A stretch of 53,972 nt of DNA, taken from a virus. The DNA is taken from IMG/VR virus record IMGVR_UViG_3300042896_000569, positions 1 through 53,972 of that record; one strand, given 5' to 3'. Below the pieces are notes generated by a model. That model saw nothing but the letters and a program-made list of their open reading frames with translations. It was not told where the DNA came from and made no database searches. Shown one piece after another: positions 14,700 through 22,259 of this stretch (within the stretch, counting starts at the first letter, position 1; the number at the start of each line of letters is the position of its first letter). The position numbers and the translations under genes are program-made.

Positions 14700-15497
14700 T
14701 TATTCATAGTTCTTCCAAAGAGTTTCAGTTTTGGTTTTAGGTTTATGGTTACCATCAACAGTTTTTACATCAAAATGAACTTTAATAAATCCATTATCAG
14801 TCAATCTATCATATAATTCACAATCATATCCACTAATCAATATCTTAGCTTTGGAATCAATAACAGAATCGAGAAACTTAATATGTCCATCTCTATCCAT
14901 ATCTTCCTTATATCTCGCATTTGTTCTGGTTGATTGTTCATAAGGGGGGTCAGCATAAATGAAACAATTTGGATATTCCTTATATTTTTCAATCAACTTT
15001 ATTCCATTAGTGTTTAACATAATTACTTTTGACAATCTATCGTGTAATTCAGGTAATCTATCAATTGCAGACAAAAAATCTGAAGTTGATTTACTCATCT
15101 TCCTTCTTACTATGTTGCTGATTGTAATTCCACCCACACCATTATGTGATGTTCTGTTTACATAAAAAAAGTAAAATGCTCTATCCAAAGTGGTTAAGTC
15201 ACCTTTCAACTTATCTTTGAATTCCTTCCTTAAATCTTCGGAGAAATGAGTTAAATCACATTTGAACTTGAACTCATCGAATAAATCTTTATCCGACAAA
15301 ACTTTATAAAGGGAATAAACATTTTGTTCTATATCATTGTAAATCTCAATTTCAGTTTCAGGTTTTTTCAATCCTATTGAGAAGGAACCACCGAATGGTT
15401 CTAAATAAATGTTAAAGTCATTTTGGTTGGGGAAGTGTTCTATAATATTGTTAAACATTGTTCCTTTTCCCCCGAAATATTTTATTGGTGTATTCAT
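14700..15497 (-). CDS. Dam-like N6-adenine DNA methyltransferase (D12 class)
   Basis: 265 residues. The alpha-class order is seen: AdoMet motif KYFGGKGTMFNNI at 6-18, EPFGGSFS at 33-40 and catalytic DPPY at 183-186 in YADPPYEQS. T4 Dam and E. coli Dam belong to this family and methylate adenine in GATC, but the target here is not known. It is the fourth methyltransferase in the window and again has no linked endonuclease. Start overlaps the DUF3310 stop region. Confidence 0.9.
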   Translation of the reverse strand: MNTPIKYFGGKGTMFNNIIEHFPNQNDFNIYLEPFGGSFSIGLKKPETEIEIYNDIEQNVYSLYKVLSDKDLFDEFKFKCDLTHFSEDLRKEFKDKLKGDLTTLDRAFYFFYVNRTSHNGVGGITISNIVRRKMSKSTSDFLSAIDRLPELHDRLSKVIMLNTNGIKLIEKYKEYPNCFIYADPPYEQSTRTNARYKEDMDRDGHIKFLDSVIDSKAKILISGYDCELYDRLTDNGFIKVHFDVKTVDGNHKPKTKTETLWKNYE

Positions 15498-15739
15498 TTA
15501 TTCTCTAATTGATTGATGTGGTGTTGAAGATACCATAAAGCTTTCTTTAGGTCTTCTAATTCTTTTGATTGGTCTTTCTTACCCGCCCTACTGATATACT
15601 TTACAGTATTACCCAAGGCAAATCCTAATGACCAGGCATCTATCACCTTTATCGCTTCATAAACATTATCAGCGCCTCCATAATGAGAAGGGTGATTAAC
15701 ACTTTCTTTCTTTTCCCAAGTTTTGATTACGGTCTCCAT
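15494..15739 (-). CDS. DUF3310 phage protein
   Basis: 81 residues with the complete DUF3310 signature: VNHPSHYGGADNVYEAIKVI, then FALGNTVKYISRAGKKD and ELEDLKKALWYLQHHI. The family is common in phages and is often labelled nucleotide kinase-like without firm proof. Overlaps the Dam gene by 4 nt and the upstream gene by 13 nt. Confidence 0.85.
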   Translation of the reverse strand: METVIKTWEKKESVNHPSHYGGADNVYEAIKVIDAWSLGFALGNTVKYISRAGKKDQSKELEDLKKALWYLQHHINQLENK

Positions 15740-15933
15740 TTTTGATTTTCTATTTTATTTTCATTCATATTTTTTCCCATCCTTTCATAATCCTGAATAA
15801 GTTGTTCAACGATTTTATCTAAAACATCGTTTCCTTCTTCTTTTTGAGATAGGTAATGTGATAGGTGGACATCTTTCGTTTCTTTCCACCCCTTTGTGTT
15901 GGTTAGAGTTACTCTTAGTTTTAGTGATTCCAT
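15727..15933 (-). CDS. Hypothetical protein (68 aa)
   Basis: Begins MESLKLRVTLTNTKGWKETK, predicted a short beta strand pair followed by helix (QKEEGNDVLDKIVEQLIQDY). No recognised family. It overlaps DUF3310 by 13 nt and is the first gene of the operon downstream of the lipoprotein terminator. Confidence 0.5.
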   Translation of the reverse strand: MESLKLRVTLTNTKGWKETKDVHLSHYLSQKEEGNDVLDKIVEQLIQDYERMGKNMNENKIENQKWRP

Positions 15934-15960
15934 ATTAGTATTTTGATTTTGACAATAAAA

Positions 15961-15989
15961 AAAGGTTCTAACTTTTGGTCAGAACCTTT
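15961..15989 (-). terminator. Intrinsic terminator of the surface lipoprotein gene
   Basis: Perfect 9-bp stem AAAGGTTCT / AGAACCTTT with an 11-nt loop, followed on the minus strand by TTTTTATTG. It is 20 nt beyond the stop of 16010-17272. Confidence 0.8.
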
Positions 15990-16009
15990 CTCATTTAGAT
16001 TTTAATTTC

Positions 16010-17272
16010 TTAGAATCCCAATAATACATTTGCTTGTTCTGCCCAAGTCCAATTGAGTGCAGTTTTGTTAGCACCAATTGTTCTAGTTGTAACAGAAGTA
16101 GCAAAGGTACTAGTACCATTTTTGAAAACACTACTCAATGTTACATTTGTAGGAAGTATAACTTGTAAGTTTGAGAAAGTCAAAACTCCATTAGTTAAAT
16201 TATCTGTTGAACAAGTAGAATTTGTTGGATTAGATATTGATAAGTCACCTCTACCCGCAGTTGCTGGGTCAACAAAATCAAAGAAGAAAATGTTTTCGAA
16301 TGTTCCTCTTGGACAAGCTCTGAAGTCACCCAATTCCGCTTCAGGACTTCCTTTGATTGAACCATTTCTTAATGTGTGTGAAGCCATTAAAGTACCTTCA
16401 GGTCCATCAATTTCTAAAGCATGGTCAGTTGCACTACCACAGATTACAATAAAGTTATTTAATGTTCCAGCCCAAGCTTGGTCTGTATCAATAGCATCAT
16501 CACCTGAAAACCATACAAGAAGATTAGATACATTTACAGTTCCACCAAAGAACTCAATACCATCATCTTGATTACCAACGATTTCAATATTCTCAATTGT
16601 TGTTCCATTACCAACACCACCCAAAGTTAAACCATTAATTTCATTACCATTTCCAATGTTAGCACCTCCGTGACGAATTGAAACATATTTCATAACACCA
16701 GAGTTATCACTAACATCGTTTCCACCATATAAACCATTAGGGTCAGTAGTTGGAATGCCTTCGATTTGGATTTCATTGGCTGAAGCTGAGATTGGTGCTT
16801 TTCCTAATATAATAACACCACCCCATAATCCCTGTGTTGCGGGGTCAAGGTTTGGACTAATGAAAAGTCCAGCACCTACTTGTTCAGGTGTAATTTCATC
16901 TGCAACAGATGTGAAGATAATAGGTTTAGTTGGTGTACCAACAGCATTGATTTTACCACCTCTTGCAACTAATAAAGCTGTTGCGTTTGCTCCTGTACCT
17001 GCTTGACCTTTGATAACTGTACCTGGTTCTATTGTTAGTGTAACACCATCCAATACCGTGATTCTTCCTCCCAACTCATAAACATTGTCCGCAGTCCAAG
17101 TTGTGTTAGAACTAATGTTTGATGATATTACAACATTAGTTGTTGCTCCTTGACAAGTTCCATCAACACAAACTTGACCATTTGGACATACTGTATCAGC
17201 ACAAGAATCTTTTTGTTTACAAGATTGTAAACTTGCTAATACAACGAAAAATAAAATAAAAAGTTTTTTCAT
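16010..17272 (-). CDS. Bacteroidota-style surface lipoprotein with beta-helix domain
   Basis: 420 residues. A signal peptide (MKKLFILFFVVLASLQ) ends in the lipobox LQSC with Cys18 as the acylation site, followed by K-Q-K-D. A Cys-rich knot CADTVCPNGQVCVDGTC at about 24-40 recalls EGF-like linkers. The rest (about 48-420) is repetitive beta structure, GGRITVLDGVTLTIEPGTVI then GKINAVGTPTKPIIFTS, typical of right-handed parallel beta-helix proteins in Bacteroidota genomes. It is expected on the outer membrane surface. No catalytic residues of a polysaccharide lyase are apparent. Possible roles are superinfection exclusion or alteration of the infected cell surface. It is monocistronic with its own terminator. 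Confidence 0.78.
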   Translation of the reverse strand: MKKLFILFFVVLASLQSCKQKDSCADTVCPNGQVCVDGTCQGATTNVVISSNISSNTTWTADNVYELGGRITVLDGVTLTIEPGTVIKGQAGTGANATALLVARGGKINAVGTPTKPIIFTSVADEITPEQVGAGLFISPNLDPATQGLWGGVIILGKAPISASANEIQIEGIPTTDPNGLYGGNDVSDNSGVMKYVSIRHGGANIGNGNEINGLTLGGVGNGTTIENIEIVGNQDDGIEFFGGTVNVSNLLVWFSGDDAIDTDQAWAGTLNNFIVICGSATDHALEIDGPEGTLMASHTLRNGSIKGSPEAELGDFRACPRGTFENIFFFDFVDPATAGRGDLSISNPTNSTCSTDNLTNGVLTFSNLQVILPTNVTLSSVFKNGTSTFATSVTTRTIGANKTALNWTWAEQANVLLGF

Positions 17273-17342
17273 AAAATTGTTTTATTGGTTTATTAACTTT
17301 TAATAATTAATTTAACACAACCAAATAATCCAATTTCCAATA

Positions 17343-18044
17343 TTACCTTATTGCTAAGTTTTTTGACTGAAAAATATACGACAATACCTTTCTTTTCATC
17401 AATGGTAACAAAGTTTCCTCGAATGGAACTTCTTTATCACAATGAATATAAAATGTTGGTAACTCATTTTCAGTTGATATAAGGTGAGTATAAAAGTTGG
17501 GGTCTTCAATTTGTTTGAAGGTTGTCTTATTTTCACCCTTATGTTTTCTAATATTGTACTCCCAAATGTCTATTAAATTACTAGATTTGGTATAGAAATA
17601 ACCTTTCTTGGAAGTTAAATTATCTTCGTTTAATATAGATACAACTTCGATTGCATCATAAACTATTGTCCAAACAGATTTAATGATGTCAAAGTAATCT
17701 TGTAGTTTGGCATCACTATATTTTAATATCTTTATAAGTTCAGTTTCTTCGTGTATGGTTAAGATTGGTCTGTCCTTAGTTTTCAGGTCAGCAAGTGTTA
17801 TCTCATCGTCAACATTGAGTAATGACTTATCTGTATATAATATTTGATTCTTTGATAATAGATTTCGAATGTTTGCTAAATGGAGGGTAATTTCCGTGAA
17901 CATTGGATAAACTTTCATTTCTTCCAATTGTTTGTTCAGTTTTTGGAAATAACCTAAGAGGACATATTCTTTTAATTCAGCGTCAATGACACCTTCGAAT
18001 ATCCAATCTGTACTCATAACAAACTTTAATTTATTCTTCTTCAT
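17343..18044 (-). CDS. Hypothetical protein (233 aa)
   Basis: ATG at 18044 (MKKNKLKFVMSTDWIFEGVI); an alternative TTG two codons upstream is less likely. Cytoplasmic, mixed alpha/beta, charged, no signal peptide. No family recognised. A long middle helix region (IHEETELIKILKYSDAKLQD) suggests a helical core. It stands between the lipoprotein and the 450-aa motif protein with about 35-70-base gaps on either side. Confidence 0.55.
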   Translation of the reverse strand: MKKNKLKFVMSTDWIFEGVIDAELKEYVLLGYFQKLNKQLEEMKVYPMFTEITLHLANIRNLLSKNQILYTDKSLLNVDDEITLADLKTKDRPILTIHEETELIKILKYSDAKLQDYFDIIKSVWTIVYDAIEVVSILNEDNLTSKKGYFYTKSSNLIDIWEYNIRKHKGENKTTFKQIEDPNFYTHLISTENELPTFYIHCDKEVPFEETLLPLMKRKVLSYIFQSKNLAIR

Positions 18045-18079
18045 ACTCAAAATATAATTAAAGTTTTATCTAAAATAAA

Positions 18080-19432
18080 CTAGTTCATTCTCATTATGAC
18101 AAAAGTATATTTCTTCCCATCAGGTGTTGTTACTGTTCGTTCATCGTAATTTCCATCATAAGAAGCCATAACACCCAAACCATCACTATCAACTATATCT
18201 CGGGCAACACCTTTCAAATTAACCCAATCATTTAATTCATAACCCATTTCCTTCAACCAATCTATTTCATCAGTGTTTCTTATATAGTAATCGACTTTTT
18301 CGTCAATCATATCATCAGTTGGTTCTGTATCTGGTTCTATACTATCTAATTCTTCTTGAAATCCCCCAATTTCTGTTTCCAAATCAGCTATTTCATCTTC
18401 ATTTTCCGTGTTTTCTAATTTTTCTCTCAATCCTTCAATTTCAATTTCCAATCTTTCTTTTCTCTCTTCTTGTTCATCAGTTAATTGGTAATCATCATCA
18501 TCAAAATAAACTTCAGGGTTGTCAGTAATGTCGTCTCTATAAAACTCCTCCATATATTCTCTAACTCGACCTTTGTCAATATTATCTTCAATTAGTCCCC
18601 TACTAATTCCATCAATACCAATATCCTCAATCAATTGTTCTTGATTCTCAACTGCCGCTTCATACACATCATCCCAATAACCAACAACATATTCTTGACC
18701 CCTCAAACCAATAACCTCGAAATTGTTAAGGTCACCATATGAACGATAAGATTGTGGTATAAGATAATATACATCAGCAACACCCTCTTGTAATTCTTCA
18801 ATTTCATTTTCTAAGTCAGTAATCCTATCATATATTTCTTCCCTTTCTTCAGAGTCCATATCCAACCCTTTACCTTCTTCAATTAACCTTTCAATTTCTT
18901 CCTTCTTAGTTTTTATTTCATTCTTGGTTTCTTCATCCATCTCATCCAAATCACCCTTATAAACCAAATAATCAAACAAAGCATTTGCCGCCAATCCTTC
19001 ATCATCAATCTTTGGATTATCCAAGTCCCATTCACCATCTTGTCTCCTCTCATCAGCATCAGCCAATTTAGCCAACTCCTCTCTTCTAATTCTCATTTTT
19101 TCAATTGGTGTATTATAATCACTTACATATCCTTTAACTATAGTATTACCCAAACTACTAATTTGTGTACTACTAATATTTAATCTTCCAGTAATAACGG
19201 CAACATTTCCCAAGTCTTTTATTGGAGTTCCACTTAAATTAACATCTCCAACGACATATAATGGTTTTCCACCAAACTTTTTAATACCAGTAACCTTTGA
19301 GTTATATGAAGCTAACTTCAATAGTTCCTCATATTGTTTACCAGTCATCTCATAATATTCACCCTCATTTTGTTCTTTAAGGATTTTAATTAGGTTTTTT
19401 GCCTGACTTTCGGCTATAATAATTTTTTTCAT
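18080..19432 (-). CDS. Acidic coiled-coil protein with N-terminal packaging-like motif
   Basis: 450 residues. Residues 1-21 (MKKIIIAESQAKNLIKILKE plus Q) are a variant of the motif of the 3.3-4.6 kb genes, with L-K-E as a possible protease site. Residues 60-110 contain short repeats, NLSGTPIKDLGNVAVITGRL and NISSTQISSLGNTIV, resembling leucine-rich or beta-helix turns. Two strongly charged coiled coils follow (about 165-215 and 320-370, rich in Glu-Glu-Ile and Arg-Leu heptads). A candidate internal-head or scaffold-associated protein; no enzyme domain seen. Confidence 0.62.
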   Translation of the reverse strand: MKKIIIAESQAKNLIKILKEQNEGEYYEMTGKQYEELLKLASYNSKVTGIKKFGGKPLYVVGDVNLSGTPIKDLGNVAVITGRLNISSTQISSLGNTIVKGYVSDYNTPIEKMRIRREELAKLADADERRQDGEWDLDNPKIDDEGLAANALFDYLVYKGDLDEMDEETKNEIKTKKEEIERLIEEGKGLDMDSEEREEIYDRITDLENEIEELQEGVADVYYLIPQSYRSYGDLNNFEVIGLRGQEYVVGYWDDVYEAAVENQEQLIEDIGIDGISRGLIEDNIDKGRVREYMEEFYRDDITDNPEVYFDDDDYQLTDEQEERKERLEIEIEGLREKLENTENEDEIADLETEIGGFQEELDSIEPDTEPTDDMIDEKVDYYIRNTDEIDWLKEMGYELNDWVNLKGVARDIVDSDGLGVMASYDGNYDERTVTTPDGKKYTFVIMRMN

Positions 19433-19461
19433 ATTGTCAAATAAGGTTTTATTTACATAAT

Positions 19462-19482
19462 ATAAATACTTAAGATATTTAT
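19462..19482. promoter_or_regulatory. Divergent TATTTAT elements
   Basis: A minus-strand TATTTAT at 19462-19468 (29 nt before the ATG at 19432) and a plus-strand TATTTAT at 19476-19482 (41 nt before the 50-aa ORF) face in opposite directions. A perfect dyad ATGAAG-TTGA-CTTCAT at 19485-19500 lies just beyond and could be an operator. All inferred. Confidence 0.35.
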
Positions 19483-19523
19483 TAATGAAGTTGACTTCAT
19501 AAATTAATTAAACTGATAATGAC

Positions 19524-19676
19524 ATGGGATGTGGATGCAAAAACAAACCACAAGGTCAACCAGCCCCTTCAACACCACCACCTGCTAGTAACCAAACTAG
19601 TCAGAGACAGGTGACTAACAACAACATTCAAGAATCAATCAAAAAGGTTGTTGAGAAGTACTACAACAAAAGATAA
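19524..19676 (+). CDS. Small Cys-motif phage protein MGCGCK (50 aa)
   Basis: ATG at 19524, stop TAA at 19674-19676. The sequence begins MGCGCKNKPQGQ, has a Pro/Ser-rich linker (PAPSTPPPAS) and ends in a charged helix IQESIKKVVEKYYNKR. A terminator follows at 19705. The clean start, stop and terminator show it is a real single-gene unit. Function unknown; the N-terminal CxC might bind a metal, and the C-terminal helix could be a protein-interaction segment. Confidence 0.6.
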   Translation: MGCGCKNKPQGQPAPSTPPPASNQTSQRQVTNNNIQESIKKVVEKYYNKR

Positions 19677-19704
19677 CTTCACTGAAGGGAAGGTACGAAC
19701 TTTG

Positions 19705-19731
19705 AAGGGGACAATCAATGTCCCTTTTTTT
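19705..19731 (+). terminator. Intrinsic terminator after the 50-aa ORF
   Basis: Stem AAGGGGACA / TGTCCCTTT with a G-U pair, 5-nt loop ATCAA and following T-run (TTTTTTTATTTTT) on the plus strand. Confidence 0.75.
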
Positions 19732-19750
19732 ATTTTTACTATTTAAGATA

Positions 19751-19787
19751 ATAATTTTTTTGTTTATACATTTGATAAAAAAATTAT
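19751..19787 (+). promoter_or_regulatory. AT-only hairpin at the start of the 276-aa gene
   Basis: Perfect 11-bp inverted repeat ATAATTTTTTT / AAAAAAATTAT with a 15-nt loop; the ATG (19786-19788) is at the end of the 3' arm. The loop contains TACATTTG at 19767-19774, a match to the Bacteroidota -7 element. Being A-T only, the stem is weak, so the regulatory role is uncertain. Confidence 0.35.
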
Positions 19788-20616
19788 GAAGTATATTAAT
19801 AGATTATCAAAAGAAGGTTTTGTAAACCTATTCGCTGACTTTATTGTCAAAAATGTAAACCCAAACTTTACCTCAAGATTTCAAGTTGTTGATTTTAAAT
19901 CATTCTTGGTTGTTTATGGTGCAACAAACTCAGATGAAGTTTTAGATTTAAATAAGTTAAGAGATTTATTTGTTGAAAAGAATCCTGATTTATTAACCTA
20001 TCTTAATCTTAAACATATCAATATAATTGATTTAATAGATTATAGAGAACCGCTTTCCCCAAACGAATATTACTTTGAATATCATAAAAGTGATAGACCT
20101 ATTTTCCACCAACAGGTAATCAATGAAGTTAATAGAGATAGTAAAAATGATTACAACAAAGAGTTCCTAAATAATATTAACTTTACAGACAAATTGGAAC
20201 TAGAGTTCTATTCCCCATTCATCCCTGAGAACCTTAAAATATTCAACACAACGAACTTTCTTTCTGTTTCCTCATCATTCCCTTATGGATATAGCTTAAA
20301 CCTTGGTAGAAGAGAATTATATTATGGTGAACATATTTGCAATCAATTATTTAACTTACTTGAAACTGATAAAATTACATTTAAGTATTCTTCAGTTATT
20401 AACAATGAGGATGATTTTAACATTGAGGTAACTTGTGATTCGATTTATACACCAGAGAAAATTAAGTCATTAATATTAGATGTATTTGATTTCAACTTAA
20501 ACAAGTTTGCAAATGACTATATTAAAGATTATGATGTTGAAAGAGATATTGATAATCAACTAAATGAGAAACCTTGGTTAGTTAAAGATAGAATGAAAGA
20601 TTTGGTTATATTCTAA
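19786..20616 (+). CDS. Hypothetical protein (276 aa)
   Basis: Starts MKYINRLSKEGFVNLFADFI. Mixed alpha/beta, acidic and rich in Asn and aromatic residues, with no family recognised. One of the few plus-strand genes among minus-strand neighbours; it ends at a strong bidirectional terminator at 20621-20650 and faces glutaredoxin tail-to-tail. A TACATTTG element 11 nt before the ATG suggests its own promoter. Confidence 0.55.
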   Translation: MKYINRLSKEGFVNLFADFIVKNVNPNFTSRFQVVDFKSFLVVYGATNSDEVLDLNKLRDLFVEKNPDLLTYLNLKHINIIDLIDYREPLSPNEYYFEYHKSDRPIFHQQVINEVNRDSKNDYNKEFLNNINFTDKLELEFYSPFIPENLKIFNTTNFLSVSSSFPYGYSLNLGRRELYYGEHICNQLFNLLETDKITFKYSSVINNEDDFNIEVTCDSIYTPEKIKSLILDVFDFNLNKFANDYIKDYDVERDIDNQLNEKPWLVKDRMKDLVIF

Positions 20617-20620
20617 ATGA

Positions 20621-20650
20621 AAATGTCCCCTAATATTGGGGACATTTTTT
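20621..20650. terminator. Bidirectional intrinsic terminator
   Basis: Perfect 10-bp stem AAATGTCCCC / GGGGACATTT with a 7-nt loop TAATATT, T-run on the plus side and A-run (minus U-run) on the other. It separates the convergent genes 19786-20616 (+) and 20649-20936 (-). Confidence 0.85.
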
Positions 20651-20936
20651 ATTGTAAGAACTTTTTGATAATTTCCAATCCTTCTTCTAATTCGTTGAAA
20701 TCCTCTTCAGGTGCAAATAACATTGGTATGGGTTCGTCACTCTCGGATTCATCTACCAACATAAATGCTGGAACAAAATCTTTTCCTGTTAATTCGACAA
20801 ACATATCAAACTCGTCACTATATTCATCGATATCTCTATCATAGAACTCAATGCCATTTTGAACTAATAAATCTTTGAAGTCCGTACAGTGGGGACAACC
20901 TTTCATTGTATATACTATTACTAGTTTGTTATCCAT
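20649..20936 (-). CDS. Glutaredoxin-like protein
   Basis: 95 residues with the redox centre CPHC at 14-17 (IVYTMKGCPHCTDFKDLL) and cis-proline region DFVPAFMLV. The C-terminal third is longer and more acidic than in typical glutaredoxins (PEEDFNELEEGLEIIKKF). It would transfer electrons from glutathione or thioredoxin reductase, for example to a ribonucleotide reductase, though no reductase gene is in this window. It overlaps the thioredoxin gene by 8 nt. Confidence 0.85.
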   Translation of the reverse strand: MDNKLVIVYTMKGCPHCTDFKDLLVQNGIEFYDRDIDEYSDEFDMFVELTGKDFVPAFMLVDESESDEPIPMLFAPEEDFNELEEGLEIIKKFLQ

Positions 20937-21237
20937 TGATGATGTTATTTATAACTCCTTTTAATTCTGACTCACTAAGAATACCTGATTTAGAATAAAC
21001 TTCACCACCATTACTAAAAGCTTTAATGGTTGGTACTGCACGAATACCCAACTCAACAGCATATTCACCATTATGTTCAACATTCATTGTATACATAGGT
21101 ACTTCAGAACTCTCGGCAACTTTATCAAAGGTGGGTTTAAACATCTTGCACGGCATACACCAGCTGGCCCAAAAGTCAATAATAACTTGTTCACCTGATT
21201 CAATTTTTGATTTTAATTCTTCACTTGTGATTTCCAT
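20929..21237 (-). CDS. Thioredoxin
   Basis: 102 residues from ATG at 21237 (MEITSEELKSKIESGEQVII). Redox motif WCMPC with Cys27 and Cys30 in FWASWCMPCKMFKPTFDKVA, followed by GIRAVPTIKAF with the conserved cis-proline. A longer reading from 21261 exists but lies inside the upstream gene and is less likely. Small disulfide oxidoreductase of the cytoplasm; its neighbour glutaredoxin makes a redox pair. T4 also carries a thioredoxin-like protein (nrdC), so the class is familiar in these phages. Confidence 0.9.
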   Translation of the reverse strand: MEITSEELKSKIESGEQVIIDFWASWCMPCKMFKPTFDKVAESSEVPMYTMNVEHNGEYAVELGIRAVPTIKAFSNGGEVYSKSGILSESELKGVINNIING

Positions 21238-21248
21238 TTTTTTGTTTT

Positions 21249-21899
21249 TTAATCTTTCCATCTAGTTCCAGCTTTTATACTATATATTGTTCTAATATGA
21301 ACTTCAGGATATTGTTTATTTATTTCGCTTGGCTTAACATTTTCACTTATTAATTTTTTAATACCATTAATAGTTTCAATACTGGTTTTAGATTTACTTC
21401 GTTTAATGTTTCTTATTTTTTCAATAACTTTTAACTTTTCTTCTTCATTCAAATTTTTAGACCAACCCGCTTGTTTTCTCTTATTTTTTTCTTCTTGTGC
21501 TCTATCTCCATAAATCTCTTCATAAGTTTTACCTTTATGTGATTTACCATCTTTAACCGCATTAGATATCTTCATTCTTATTTCAGGTGAGTGTTTATAA
21601 CCTAAACATCCCTCTCCTCCTACTGTAGAGTTTAATCCTTCCTCAAAACTATTGTGTTCCTTAATAACTTCAACCTCTCTATTATATATAACATCCAATG
21701 AACATTCTTCAATCAACTCAATTGTAAACTTTTCAACACCATACTTTCTAACATTATTACATAATTTTGTATTGATGTTAGTTTTCAGACATCTGTAACA
21801 ATGTTCTTCAAATCTATGTTTTAGTGTATTAATCGTACAACCAATATAAACTTTATTGTTTTCGGTGTTTGTAATTTTATATATTTTTCCGTTTTCCAT
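21249..21899 (-). CDS. GIY-YIG homing endonuclease with NUMOD motif
   Basis: 216 residues. The N-terminal nuclease domain shows KIYKITNTENNKVYIGCTIN (the GIY-YIG-like K-I-Y...Y-I-G), then RFEEHCYRC and an Asn-Gly/Glu catalytic area up to about residue 90. Residues 115-132 are a NUMOD3-like DNA-binding motif (GYKHSPEIRMKISNAVKDG). A C-terminal helix-turn-helix-like region ends RTIYSIKAGTRW. Such free-standing endonucleases cleave cognate phage DNA and spread their own gene. It sits between the thioredoxin gene and a 103-aa gene. A 13-bp hairpin covers its start. Confidence 0.85.
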   Translation of the reverse strand: MENGKIYKITNTENNKVYIGCTINTLKHRFEEHCYRCLKTNINTKLCNNVRKYGVEKFTIELIEECSLDVIYNREVEVIKEHNSFEEGLNSTVGGEGCLGYKHSPEIRMKISNAVKDGKSHKGKTYEEIYGDRAQEEKNKRKQAGWSKNLNEEEKLKVIEKIRNIKRSKSKTSIETINGIKKLISENVKPSEINKQYPEVHIRTIYSIKAGTRWKD

Positions 21900-21937
21900 A
21901 CAACTTAGTGTTTATTATAAATATCACTAAGTTGTAT
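21898..21937 (-). promoter_or_regulatory. Start-codon hairpin with TATTTAT in the loop
   Basis: Perfect 13-bp inverted repeat (21898-21910 and 21925-21937; arms ATACAACTTAGTG / CACTAAGTTGTAT on the plus strand). The A and U of the endonuclease AUG are paired in the 3' arm of the mRNA. The 14-nt loop holds a minus-strand TATTTAT at 21917-21923, 17 nt before the AUG. A transcript starting from that element would lack the 5' arm and leave the AUG open. Confidence 0.6.
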
Positions 21938-21947
21938 CAAAATTAAA

Positions 21948-22259
21948 TTATTTATTAAGTTTTATTAAGTTATGTAAAGTAAACTCCGCAACATTCAATC
22001 TATCTGTTGTGGTTAGAATAAATATATCTTCAACCCCTTTTATGTAAATAAGAATACCATTCGAATCGTATTCAACTAATCTATCCATCTCAACTATTTT
22101 TCCTTCCGCCACCTTCTTATTAACAAAAATCAAATGAGATTTACTTAAAAACTTATCCAAGTTTTCTTTAGAAATATTTTCATTTTTTATATATAATGAA
22201 GAGGGGATTTGTTTAAATCTTTCTTTGAATATATCATTAACTCTGTTTCTGTTTGTCAT
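21948..22259 (-). CDS. Hypothetical protein (103 aa)
   Basis: Begins MTNRNRVNDIFKERFKQIPS; a small alpha/beta domain with IFVNKKVAEGKIVEMDRLVE. No family recognised. The ATG overlaps the stop of the upstream PcfJ-like gene by 4 nt. It is followed at once by the endonuclease start hairpin. Confidence 0.52.
   Translation of the reverse strand: MTNRNRVNDIFKERFKQIPSSLYIKNENISKENLDKFLSKSHLIFVNKKVAEGKIVEMDRLVEYDSNGILIYIKGVEDIFILTTTDRLNVAEFTLHNLIKLNK

Noticed and set aside
16053-16571. Plus-strand frame of 172 codons opposite the lipoprotein gene
   Set aside because: The minus-strand lipoprotein has a clear signal peptide, lipobox, motif content and terminator; the opposite frame has none.
19485-19500. 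Palindrome ATGAAG-TTGA-CTTCAT as a proven operator
   Set aside because: One copy only, with no second site found nearby; it is noted only as a possibility.
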